The translations under genes and the position numbers were made by a program. Below are positions 51,477-59,624 of a stretch of 64,000 nucleotides of DNA, in pieces. The stretch is from Rhodopirellula halodulae (GTDB lineage: Bacteria; Planctomycetota; Planctomycetia; Pirellulales; Pirellulaceae): NCBI RefSeq assembly GCF_020966775.1, contig NZ_JAJKFV010000009.1:62001-126000 (forward strand). The letters run 5' to 3'. Every line of letters starts with the position of its first letter. Positions within the stretch are counted from its first letter, which is position 1. The notes under the pieces are model-generated. The model was not told where the DNA came from and ran no database searches. It saw nothing but the letters and a program-made list of their open reading frames with translations.

Positions 51477-53486
51477 TCAATACCAGTAGACGCTCAAGAT
51501 GTGACCCGCCAACAAGGCCGGCATGGGCACGAACAACACGATGTGCATCCACGTCAATTTCGGACGCCAAGCTCGGACAAACATCGCTGAGTCGCCGGTC
51601 AACCGGTTTTCAAACGCGGAGGTGATCCCCGCTAGTCCGCCGACGATGGTTAGCAGGACAAAGGTCAGGCTCAATGCGAAGTTCAGGTGGTCGCCCATGC
51701 GGATACCGGTGTGCGCGATCAGACCCATTGCCATCAGGGTGCCGATCGAGGCATGGGCCGCACGCCACCAGCCGTAGTTTCCCCACTGCAGAAACCGCAG
51801 ACGTTTCCTCATTGAAAAGGTCAATGCCAACACAAAGCAAGCCAGGAGCGAATAACCACTGACCTGTTTCAGGAAGTCATCTCGCCAAAGGATGTCGATC
51901 TCACGCCAGGGATCTTGGACGCTGGTTGCCAGAGGGATCGGTGGTGCCAGCAACACGATCAAACCAACCAGCACCGACAAAATCGAGCTGACCAAAACCA
52001 TGGTGGCACCGCTGACTCGCGTTGGCGTCGCGGTTTCTCCCGCGAGTTCACACAGCAAGTTGCGACATGTACCGCAGGCGGTTCCCGCACCGGTGGCCAG
52101 CGACATTGCGGGGGCGGATTGGTGACCTTCGGAGATCGCGGTGCCCAATTGTTGCCGTGTGATGCCCATGCAGGAGCAAACCGTCGCGTGCCCGGGCCAC
52201 TGGGCAATGGGCAGTCCCGTCCCGCCGACATACGGTGTGCCGGTACGGACGAAACGAACACGTTGGGTGGGCCACAAACGTTTGTGCTGGGCGACCGACA
52301 TGCGGATTAGATCCACATCCTCCCAATGACCGACCGAGGCCGCGCCGACCATGCGGCCTTGTTCCAGCAAAAGTTTGCGGTGTCCTTCGTCACCGTCATG
52401 AGTGACAACGACACCGGAAGTGGATTCGCCGATCGCTTTGCCCAAGGTGATGACGGGAACACCCAAAAGTTTCAACTCGACCGATTCTTCGGTGTCGTTG
52501 AAAACGGCGGGTTCACCGAACAAGCGAGCCGCCAAGACATCCGCCATTCGGTAGCACGGTGCGACCAGTCCGTGAATGTGGCCTTCGACAGCAGCACATT
52601 CGCCAATCGCATAAACGTTTGGAACGCTGGTTTCCAATTGACGATTGACGGCGATGCCGCCTCGCGGACCGAGCTTCAACCCGGCATCGCGGGCCAGTTC
52701 GTCTCGCGGGCGAATCCCGGCGGCGACCAAAACAATGTCGACGTCGAGAGGTTCCGCGTTTTGGAAGTTCAGCGAGAGTTGGCTGCCTTTGGCAACGATG
52801 CTTTCGGTTCGACGTGTCACATGAACGTCGACGCCCAACTCTTGCACCTTTTCTCGTAATACTTTGGCGCCTTGCGCATCGAGTTGACGAGGCATCAAGC
52901 CAGGTGCAACTTCCAAAATGGTTGTCCGCAAGCCAAGGTTTTGAATGACTTTCGCGGCTTCGAGGCCGAGCAAACCACCACCGATGACGGCCGACGTTTT
53001 GGCGGAGGTCTGTTGAACGTATTGCTGGATCGCTTGAAGGTCGTCGATCGTCCGGTAAACAAACACACCCCGTTGTTTGGTACCTTCGATCGGTGGCACC
53101 CAAGGATACGAACCGGTCGCCAGCACCAATTGATCGTAAGTGTGTTTCGCTCCCGTGTCGTCCGTCACGACCTGTTGTTCGGGATCCAAAGCGGTGATGC
53201 GACGCCCGACTTGCAATCGGATCTTGTGTTGTTGGTACCACTCCTTCGGTGACAACAACAAATCGTCTTCGGTGCTGCCGGACATCAACGATGACAGATT
53301 CACTCGATCGTAAGCCGGTCTTGGTTCTTCGCCGAACAGCGTAATCTCGAATTCCGTTCCGTCGGAATGTTCGATCAATCGTTTGCAAAGTCCGTGAGCT
53401 GCCATGCCACCACCGACGATCACCAAACGCTTCGTCGACACAGCATCGACGTTGGCTGGCGGATTGGCGGAGATCGCAACTGACAT
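51477..53486 (-). CDS. NirB-like FAD/NAD(P)H oxidoreductase fused to [2Fe-2S] (BFD) and transmembrane domain
   Basis: The 669-residue protein has a FAD-binding Rossmann motif (VIVGGGMAAHGLCKRLIE, residues about 22-39) and a second NAD(P) motif (SAVIGGGLLGLEAAKVIQNL, about 164-183). A conserved FAD loop (VYAIGECAAVEGH) comes next. This is the NirB N-terminal/rubredoxin-reductase-like flavoprotein. A BFD-type [2Fe-2S] domain follows at about 435-485 (CSCMGITRQQLG and TACGTCRNLL). The last 170 residues contain about five hydrophobic segments with internal histidines (AHASIGTLMAMGLIAHTGIR, HIVLFVPMPALLAGHILSVY), suggesting a b-type haem or quinone site. The siroheme part of NirB is absent. It therefore probably moves NAD(P)H electrons across the membrane to the multihaem cytochrome, whose gene starts one base downstream. 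Confidence 0.85.
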   Translation of the reverse strand: MSVAISANPPANVDAVSTKRLVIVGGGMAAHGLCKRLIEHSDGTEFEITLFGEEPRPAYDRVNLSSLMSGSTEDDLLLSPKEWYQQHKIRLQVGRRITALDPEQQVVTDDTGAKHTYDQLVLATGSYPWVPPIEGTKQRGVFVYRTIDDLQAIQQYVQQTSAKTSAVIGGGLLGLEAAKVIQNLGLRTTILEVAPGLMPRQLDAQGAKVLREKVQELGVDVHVTRRTESIVAKGSQLSLNFQNAEPLDVDIVLVAAGIRPRDELARDAGLKLGPRGGIAVNRQLETSVPNVYAIGECAAVEGHIHGLVAPCYRMADVLAARLFGEPAVFNDTEESVELKLLGVPVITLGKAIGESTSGVVVTHDGDEGHRKLLLEQGRMVGAASVGHWEDVDLIRMSVAQHKRLWPTQRVRFVRTGTPYVGGTGLPIAQWPGHATVCSCMGITRQQLGTAISEGHQSAPAMSLATGAGTACGTCRNLLCELAGETATPTRVSGATMVLVSSILSVLVGLIVLLAPPIPLATSVQDPWREIDILWRDDFLKQVSGYSLLACFVLALTFSMRKRLRFLQWGNYGWWRAAHASIGTLMAMGLIAHTGIRMGDHLNFALSLTFVLLTIVGGLAGITSAFENRLTGDSAMFVRAWRPKLTWMHIVLFVPMPALLAGHILSVYWY

Positions 53487-53953
53487 GGCAGACCGAGGGT
53501 GCGCAACGAAGTGGCAAGGACGAGGGGTGTGCAGGCAGCGAGCTGTTCAGCACACATCGCCACTAATTGCACAGACCATTCCAAATCGGTCTGGGTTGTC
53601 CCCGTGTCGGGTGCCAACGGCGGTCGTCGGTCGATTAAGGGGGATCATTCCACAAAGATGCATGTGTTGGGCATCTATTGGGGCGCAGGATGAGGGCGCA
53701 TTTTGCGTCTGCGACGATGACGCGGATTGTCTGGTTGAAAAGGCAGGCAGTGGGCTGCCGATTCTGCGAGCAATCGTGCGCGCTGTTTGGGCACGCGGAC
53801 AGTCGTGCCTGATTCGCAGGCCGGGGGCATTTTAGGGCATTGCACCACCGAGTCTGGTCAAGAGTTCTCCCGAACATCCATCGCAGGAGTTCCATCGAAG
53901 GTGCTCGGTCGCCCCGCCGCCGTGGCTCGGGACCTACGTCGCCGACCATCTTC
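53487..53953. other. Intergenic region upstream of the redox operon
   Basis: This 467-bp gap lies between two minus-strand operons. It contains an inverted repeat CAGACC-N10-GGTCTG at 53572-53593, about 90 bp before the flavoprotein start codon, a candidate operator. I see no FNR/CRP-like site (TTGAT-N4-ATCAA), no gene, and no terminator for the NusG-like gene. Confidence 0.35.
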
Positions 53954-54508
53954 TCAGCCAATCACTTCGAGCTGGCAGTCTTCCAGTTTGACGCTGACGC
54001 CTTGTTCCATGAAGCGGACGGCGACGAGCAATCGCGATTCGCCTTCGCGTCGGATCACCGTTCCTTCGTACCCTTTGAACGTGCCGTTTTTAACGCGGAC
54101 CTCTTCGCCTGGTTCGATGCGGCTTTCCAAAGTCAGCGGCACGCCCATTTCAATCAGACTGCGGATCTGCTTCAAATCCTCCAGCAGATGATCCACCTGC
54201 AGGATCTCGGACGCTTTCAAGATCGAGCCGGTGCAGATGGCTTGGTATTTCGCGTGTTCATCGCCGCGTAAGAAAACGTAGGTCGAGAACAACGGAACAT
54301 AGGATTCACGCAGTCTTCCGTTGGGCGAACGAAAACGCTGCATGATCAGGGGAGCGTAGTGGGGGACTTGAAGCTCTCGCAGTTTTCGCATCACGGTCTT
54401 CTCTTGGCGCGAGCGCGTGTAGAGCAACCACCAAGGCGAATCAGCCGATTCCGCTTGATCGATCAAGTCTTCCGGATAGCAATCAGGTTCGAAAGGCAGG
54501 ATAGGCAT
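53954..54508 (-). CDS. NusG/RfaH-like specialised transcription elongation factor
   Basis: The 184-residue protein has a NusG N-terminal domain (residues about 25-125; WWLLYTRSRQEKTVMRKLRE, HYAPLIMQRF and PLFSTYVFLRGD, which carries the RNA-polymerase-binding face). A KOW-containing C-terminal domain follows (about 130-184; GEEVRVKNGTFKGYEGTVIR, then RLLVAVRFMEQGVSVKLE). Length and the divergent N-terminus fit paralogues of the RfaH/UpxY/LoaP type, which antiterminate selected long operons, often for polysaccharide or surface products. It is the second gene after aroB (55 bp gap). The DNA or operon it targets is unknown. This is probably not the housekeeping NusG, which normally sits beside secE and rplK. 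Confidence 0.82.
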   Translation of the reverse strand: MPILPFEPDCYPEDLIDQAESADSPWWLLYTRSRQEKTVMRKLRELQVPHYAPLIMQRFRSPNGRLRESYVPLFSTYVFLRGDEHAKYQAICTGSILKASEILQVDHLLEDLKQIRSLIEMGVPLTLESRIEPGEEVRVKNGTFKGYEGTVIRREGESRLLVAVRFMEQGVSVKLEDCQLEVIG

Positions 54509-54563
54509 CGTGAAGACAACGTCCGTGTTCTGTGGTGGGGATGCAAGTGGCAGGAGGTTCTCG

Positions 54564-55682
54564 TCAGTTCATGCTGCGGCAGGCTTCAATCGCGCGGATC
54601 ACTTTCTCCGCGGGAACATCACCCACGAGCGATACATCGCCGATGCGATTGGGCAGGATGAATCGCAGCTTTCCGTGGGCGACCTTCTTGTCGCGTGCCA
54701 TCACGGGCAGCATTTGATCCGGATCCGCTTCTTTCCAAACCAGTGGCAGTTTCGCGGCTTCCAAGACCGCCGTTTGTTCTTCTAGCAGACTTGGGGGGCA
54801 GAGTTCCATGTCGATGCCCAGCCGCGCGGCCATTTGCATGCCAATCGCGACGGCTTCCCCGTGCAAGCAAACGCCGTAACCCGCGGTGGCCTCGATCGCG
54901 TGGGCAAAGGTGTGCCCGTAATTCAAAATCGCACGCCGTCCCGATGTTTCACGCTCGTCTTCCGCGACCACACGAGCTTTCGATTCGCAACTTCGCGTGA
55001 TTGCGTGTCGCAGTGCGTCGGGATTTCGTTCGGCAAGACTTCCCGTGTTGTCTTTCAACCAACTGAAGAACTCTGCGTCTTCGATCACGCCGTACTTGAT
55101 CACCTCGGCCATGCCGCTGATGAAATCACGATCGGGCAGAGTCGATAGAGTCTGTGTGTCGATCCAAACCATTTGTGGCTGCCAGAAGCTGCCCACCATG
55201 TTCTTGCCGCCGGGCAGATTGATTCCGGTTTTTCCGCCGACACTGCTATCAACCATGGAAAGCAACGTCGTGGGGACCTGCACAAATCGTAAGCCTCGCG
55301 TGAACGAAGCCGCGGCGAAACCGGCTAAGTCACCAACGACGCCTCCGCCCACCGCAACCACGACGCTTTGTCGATCCGTCCCGGATTCCAGCATCGTGTT
55401 CCAAATCGTTTCGAGCTGAGCGACCGATTTGCTGGTCTCGCCCGAGGGAACTTGGATGTTGGTCACGCGGATGTTCATGCCCGCGAGAACCCGTTCGACT
55501 TGGTTCGCCACCGTGTCGGCAATCGCGGCATCGTGAATTAGCACCGCATGACTGCATGATCCAACGGAATCTTGAAAGCTGGAAGCAAAGTCGACGGGGT
55601 TGGAGCCATCGGCTTGGGAGGTGGTGATCCAGATTGGATAGCTACGCTCGCCCAGAGCGACTTCGATCGATGGAGATGCCAT
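54564..55682 (-). CDS. aroB: 3-dehydroquinate synthase
   Basis: The chosen ATG 55682 gives 372 residues; a TTG eight codons upstream (55706) is also open. It catalyses conversion of DAHP to 3-dehydroquinate, step 2 of the shikimate pathway, with NAD and Zn or Co. Visible motifs are the NAD-binding region VAVGGGVVGDLAGFAAA, the loop VDSSVGGKTGINLPGGKN, WIDTQTLSTLP and GMAEVIKYGVIED, where the metal-ligand Glu lies. The metal histidines are in LNYGHTFAHAIEA and LHGEAVAIGM. Length and motif order are normal for the family. The NusG-like gene follows 55 bp downstream. Confidence 0.95.
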   Translation of the reverse strand: MASPSIEVALGERSYPIWITTSQADGSNPVDFASSFQDSVGSCSHAVLIHDAAIADTVANQVERVLAGMNIRVTNIQVPSGETSKSVAQLETIWNTMLESGTDRQSVVVAVGGGVVGDLAGFAAASFTRGLRFVQVPTTLLSMVDSSVGGKTGINLPGGKNMVGSFWQPQMVWIDTQTLSTLPDRDFISGMAEVIKYGVIEDAEFFSWLKDNTGSLAERNPDALRHAITRSCESKARVVAEDERETSGRRAILNYGHTFAHAIEATAGYGVCLHGEAVAIGMQMAARLGIDMELCPPSLLEEQTAVLEAAKLPLVWKEADPDQMLPVMARDKKVAHGKLRFILPNRIGDVSLVGDVPAEKVIRAIEACRSMN

Positions 55683-55883
55683 GGGGATAGGAAAGAATGC
55701 TTCCAAGTGGGGTTCAGTTGGGTTGGGGCAACGTCCGTTGCACGGTTAGGATAGTCTAGCCCGCGAGACGAAAATGCGGCAGGGAACGTCGGCGGGTTGC
55801 AGCCGGATTGGCGGCCGTAAAACCTCAGTGATTCCATGCCTTTTGGCCTCGTTTTTACCTGTTCGAACTTGATTGTGCCTTTG

Positions 55884-56552
55884 ATGACTGACGCTGACTC
55901 CGGCGAACTGGATTCCCTCGAATCGGGAGTCGACTTGGCTCATGCTGACAAATACAACGACCCCCGGGTTCGGGTGACGTTTCGGCATGTCTTCGCGTTG
56001 ATGATGATTTTCGTTGTGGCGGTCATCGTTGCGTTCGGCAGTCTCTATGCCCGGCGGACTCAACTCGAAAAGACGACTGATTTTTGGGGGCCGGATACGA
56101 TCACCGCGTTGCAGTTGGGCGACCATGTTGAGTTGATGCCCGGTCCCGGTTCTGAATTTGAACAAGTCGAGCTGACCGCGTTTCCAGGCTTGGGCCATTT
56201 GCGCAAAGCGTTGCTGGATGAGCGGCACTACGAGTGGGATTCGCTGGAGTCCGCGCCGGTGGTGGACTTGGTTGGAAAGCCGCTGGCGCCGGGGCAATTC
56301 GAAGAGGATGCGGGCGAGCCTCGAGTGGTTCGTTTGGAGTTTTCCGACCCGCACTACAAACGTGTGCCGCCATCGTTGATCGATGTGGAGTTGGCGAGTG
56401 GAACGGTTGGCCCCGCCGACGGATCCAAGCGAATCCGAGTGAACGATCGTGTGCGTCCCGCGCTGCGTCACCAATTGGGATTGTTGATGAAGGTCAGCGA
56501 GATGCGCTACGATCGCCGCGGGGAGGAAAAAGCGGCGAGCGATGAGGAGTGA
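55884..56552 (+). CDS. Single-pass membrane protein of unknown function
   Basis: ATG 55884 gives 222 residues (MTDADSGELDSLESG); an upstream ATG at 55836 would add a hydrophobic 16-residue start and is less likely. An acidic N-terminus precedes one transmembrane helix (HVFALMMIFVVAVIVAFGSLYA, about residues 39-60). A soluble domain follows, with conserved-looking LQLGDHVELMPGPGSE and LRKALLDERHYEWDS. The C-terminal region is basic then acidic (EEKAASDEE). I do not recognise a family. It may be inner-membrane anchored with the domain in the periplasm. It is divergent from aroB, with about 200 bp between starts, and its 3' side meets a repeat array. Confidence 0.6.
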   Translation: MTDADSGELDSLESGVDLAHADKYNDPRVRVTFRHVFALMMIFVVAVIVAFGSLYARRTQLEKTTDFWGPDTITALQLGDHVELMPGPGSEFEQVELTAFPGLGHLRKALLDERHYEWDSLESAPVVDLVGKPLAPGQFEEDAGEPRVVRLEFSDPHYKRVPPSLIDVELASGTVGPADGSKRIRVNDRVRPALRHQLGLLMKVSEMRYDRRGEEKAASDEE

Positions 56553-56596
56553 GTGTGAGGATGGTGGTTTGATTGTTTGGGTTGGTGGATGTCGTT

Positions 56597-56659
56597 GATG
56601 CGGTAGATGCGGTAGATGCGGTAGATGCGGTAGATGCGGTAGATGCGGTAGATGCGGCA
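56597..56659. repeat. Nine-bp minisatellite GATGCGGTA
   Basis: Six perfect copies of GATGCGGTA run from 56597 to 56650, with a seventh one-base variant GATGCGGCA at 56651-56659. It sits directly after the stop of the membrane protein gene and directly before a palindromic-repeat array. Its last copy merges into that array's first element. Confidence 0.95.
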
Positions 56660-57022
56660 CCGTACGGCTTGCGCCGTGACGCTAGATGCATTCCCGGTAA
56701 GTCCGGTTCCACCGGACGATAGATTGATCACACCTGAAAAACGTGTTGTCCGGTGGAACCGGACCTACTTTTGGTGTGGGACTCCGTTGGATGAAGCACC
56801 GTACGGGTTACGCCGTGACGCTAAGAACGGTGGATGAGCAACATTCCCGTAGGTCCGGTTCCACCGGACGATGGATTGATCACACCTGGAAAAACGTATT
56901 GTCCGGTGGAACCGGACCTACTTTTGGCGTGGGACTTCGTTGGCTGAAGCACCGTACGGGTTACGCCGTGACGCTCAAAACGTTGGATGAGCAACACTCC
57001 CGTAGGTCCGGTTCCACCGGAC
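56657..57022. repeat. Intergenic palindromic-repeat array with alternating orientation, about 152-bp period
   Basis: A elements in the forward form (loop TCC) lie at 56701-56717, 56853-56869 and 57006-57022, and in the reverse form (loop GGA) at 56748-56764 and 56901-56917. The two orientations alternate, with copies 152-153 bp apart. A further element GCACCGTACGG with GCCGTGACGC arm starts at about 56657, 56799 and 56950. The array separates convergent genes ending at 56552 and 57030. Frames through it encode only the repeat. Confidence 0.9.
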
Positions 57023-57029
57023 GCACTAA

Positions 57030-57314
57030 TCAAAACCGCCGGGGGATCCAAAGCACCAACGCGGCAAGGATGACGTGAATGGCGACGGCGATTGCGAATC
57101 GAATTCGATAAGACGTCTTGGCCGTTTTGTGGCGAAGCCGACGCCCGGCGAAGATCGCTCCTGGCCATCCACCCAGCGCACTGGCGGTTAGCAAAACGTT
57201 CTCAGGAATTCGTCGCTTGCTGGCCCGAGCCGCACGTTTGTCGATCCAATACAAAACCGCTGTCACCGCACTGGCGAAAACAACTTCCGTGGCGATGATA
57301 GGTGGCAGCGTCAT
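57030..57314 (-). CDS. DUF1294 small membrane protein
   Basis: ATG 57314 is chosen because AGGAG lies 9 nt upstream; the open frame continues further upstream without a ribosome-binding site. The 94-residue protein has two or three hydrophobic helices (IIATEVVFASAVTAVLYWID, and RIRFAIAVAIHVILAALVLW near the end). The DUF1294 signature is ALGGWPGAIFAGRRLRHKTAKTSYRIRF. Members are small inner-membrane proteins, sometimes fused to a cold-shock domain, with no established function. It converges with the repeat array downstream and is divergent from the helicase gene with start codons about 115 bp apart. Confidence 0.85.
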   Translation of the reverse strand: MTLPPIIATEVVFASAVTAVLYWIDKRAARASKRRIPENVLLTASALGGWPGAIFAGRRLRHKTAKTSYRIRFAIAVAIHVILAALVLWIPRRF

Positions 57315-57428
57315 GGGCCGTTTCTCCTGTGGCGTCTTCGGTTCCCGTCGCAACGCGTGGGGATTCGCACGTTCATCGGCATGATCTCGCGGACTGATTC
57401 CGGGATCGTACTCCAATCCCTTCATCGC

Positions 57429-59618
57429 ATGTCATCACGTTCACGGAAAGCCCGCTCGAAAGCAAAAGCTGATCGCGAAGGCAAAACGACTTTCAAGAAC
57501 ACATCAAGTGGGAGCTTCGGCGACGGGATTTTGTCGGGAGGCAAAACGTCCCCAGGTGGCAACGCCGATGGCAGCGAGAAATGGAACGTACCGTATCCGA
57601 ATGGTTTGCCGTCGGACCGACCTCTGGATCCCGACGACTACTTTGAACAGCTCGCTATTTGGCTCGATTTGGAAGGCGATGCCGAACGAGCCCGGCTGGC
57701 TCGGTTGAGACAGATTCGCTCGCAGCGAGATGTTGAGAGCACCGGCCAGGCGATCGTTGGATTGGATTTGGTCGATTATCACACCGGGTTGGCCGGTCGC
57801 TATCTATTGGATTTGGCCAAACCGGGCGGCAAAGAATTGCCCATGAACCGGTTGAAGGTGGGTTCGCCGGTCGTGTTGTCGATGGACGATGACCCATCCG
57901 ACGAAGGAATCGCCGGCGTGGTCAGTCGACGCAAAAATCACTCGATCCAAATTGCGACCGAAGTGTTTCCCGCTCGTGACCGGACGGAAGGCTCCGGCGG
58001 TAAGTCGGGGAAACGTCCGTCGGCGTCTCTTGCGTCAGATCGGTTTCGATTGGATTTGTCGCCCGATGAAACGACTCGACAGCGTCAGTTGGCGGCGATG
58101 GGCAAAGCTCAAAACGCTCGCGGGCGTTCGGGCAAGCTGCGCGATGTCTTGTTGGGAATCAAAACGCCGCGCGTCGACGGGAATCCCATCGACACCCATG
58201 AGATCGATCCGGAAAGTTTCGCCTTCGAGCTCAACGACATCGAATTCCGCACCGAGCTGAACCCGCCTCAACGAGACGCCGTGGCATTTGCTTTGATGGC
58301 GGATGATGTGGCGATCATTCACGGGCCTCCGGGGACAGGCAAAACGACCACGATTTCCGAAATCATCGCTCAATCGGTATTACGGGGCGAACGCGTGTTG
58401 GCTTGCGCCGCCAGCAACACCGCGGTGGACAACTTGCTGGAACGGTTGGTGCGTCTGATGCCCAACGTTGTTCGCGTTGGCCATCCAGCTCGCGTGTTCG
58501 AGTCGCTGCAAGAACACACTCTGGATGCGTTGGTCGAATCCGATCCGACGAACGCGGTGATCAAGGATCTACGACGCGAGTTGGATCAAATTCTGCGAGA
58601 GGCCAACCGTCCGTTTCGAGGCGACCCGGGGCGTCAACGTCGCCAACGCCGAGAGCTGTTCGCGGAAGCCGGTCGATTGCGAGGTTTGATCCGTTCACAA
58701 GAACGAAGCATTGTTCGATCCGTGATCGATCGCGCGGACGTGATCTGCACCACGACAACGATCGACGAAGAATTGCTCAGCGATCAATCATTTGATTTGG
58801 TGGTGATCGATGAATCGTGCCAGTGCACCGAACCGGGGATGTGGCAAGCGATTTTGCGAGCCGACCGATTGATCTTGGCCGGGGATCACTGCCAATTGCC
58901 ACCCACGGTGCTGTCAGACGAAGCCGCACGAATCGGGATGCGAGAATCGTTGATGCAGCGTTTGGTGCAGCGTCATGGCCAGCGGATCTATCGCCGGTTG
59001 ACCGTTCAGTACCGAATGCACGAATCCATTATGCGATTCAGCAGCGACCATTTCTACGAAGGAACATTGGTTGCCGACGCGTCCGTCCGAAGCCACCGTT
59101 TGTGTGATTTGGAGAACGTCGACGATTCCGATTTTACGCGAGAACCACTGCTGCTCATCGACACGGCCGGGGCGGGATACGAAGAAGAATTGGAGCCCGA
59201 CGGTCAGAGCAAGCTGAACCATGGGGAAGCCAAAATCATCCTGCAATTGGTCAAGCGATTGGCCGACGCGGGAGTCACCGGGGATCAAATCGCGGTGATC
59301 GCGCCTTACGCCGCACAAGTCCGCAATTTGCGAATGCGATTGGACTTGGACGGCATCGAGATCGACACGGTCGATGGGTTTCAAGGCCGTGAAAAAGAAG
59401 TCGTGTTGATCACCATGACTCGTTGCAACCCCGATGGCGAGATTGGGTTCTTGTCGGACCGTCGTCGCAGCAATGTGGCACTGACGCGAGCCAAACGGAA
59501 GCTCATTGTGGTCGGCGACAGTGCAACGCTCTGCGGTCACGAATTCTATTCCGACCTCTTCGGTTACTTCGAAGAGGCCGGTGCCTACCACAGCGTCTTC
59601 ACCTTGGAAGAAGCCTGA
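57429..59618 (+). CDS. Superfamily 1 helicase (IGHMBP2/Upf1-like)
   Basis: ATG 57429 gives 729 residues; GTG 57357 would add 24. A basic N-terminus (SSRSRKARSKAKADREGK) precedes a beta-rich region. The helicase motifs follow in order: Q/I region PPQRDAVAFAL then Walker A HGPPGTGKTTTI (near residue 298), Ia ACAASNTAVDNLLERL, II VVIDESCQCTEP (Walker B), III LAGDHCQLPPTVLS, IV YRMHESIMRFS, V TVDGFQGREKEVVLI, VI NVALTRAKRKLIVVGD. This is the SF1B layout of the IGHMBP2/SMUBP2/Dna2 group, which unwinds RNA or DNA 5' to 3'. No additional nuclease domain is seen. It is cytosolic. It converges with the kinase gene, whose stop lies 7 bp away. Confidence 0.9.
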   Translation: MSSRSRKARSKAKADREGKTTFKNTSSGSFGDGILSGGKTSPGGNADGSEKWNVPYPNGLPSDRPLDPDDYFEQLAIWLDLEGDAERARLARLRQIRSQRDVESTGQAIVGLDLVDYHTGLAGRYLLDLAKPGGKELPMNRLKVGSPVVLSMDDDPSDEGIAGVVSRRKNHSIQIATEVFPARDRTEGSGGKSGKRPSASLASDRFRLDLSPDETTRQRQLAAMGKAQNARGRSGKLRDVLLGIKTPRVDGNPIDTHEIDPESFAFELNDIEFRTELNPPQRDAVAFALMADDVAIIHGPPGTGKTTTISEIIAQSVLRGERVLACAASNTAVDNLLERLVRLMPNVVRVGHPARVFESLQEHTLDALVESDPTNAVIKDLRRELDQILREANRPFRGDPGRQRRQRRELFAEAGRLRGLIRSQERSIVRSVIDRADVICTTTTIDEELLSDQSFDLVVIDESCQCTEPGMWQAILRADRLILAGDHCQLPPTVLSDEAARIGMRESLMQRLVQRHGQRIYRRLTVQYRMHESIMRFSSDHFYEGTLVADASVRSHRLCDLENVDDSDFTREPLLLIDTAGAGYEEELEPDGQSKLNHGEAKIILQLVKRLADAGVTGDQIAVIAPYAAQVRNLRMRLDLDGIEIDTVDGFQGREKEVVLITMTRCNPDGEIGFLSDRRRSNVALTRAKRKLIVVGDSATLCGHEFYSDLFGYFEEAGAYHSVFTLEEA

Positions 59619-59624
59619 TCAGTC

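Noticed and set aside
51477-53486. Assimilatory nitrite reductase NirB
   Set aside because: The siroheme/[4Fe-4S] reductase domain and its Cys motif are missing and are replaced by a membrane module, so I do not call it NirB.
53635-53961. Minus-strand frame of about 108 codons between two operons
   Set aside because: No ribosome-binding site or recognisable composition is present; it probably reflects GC-rich chance openness.
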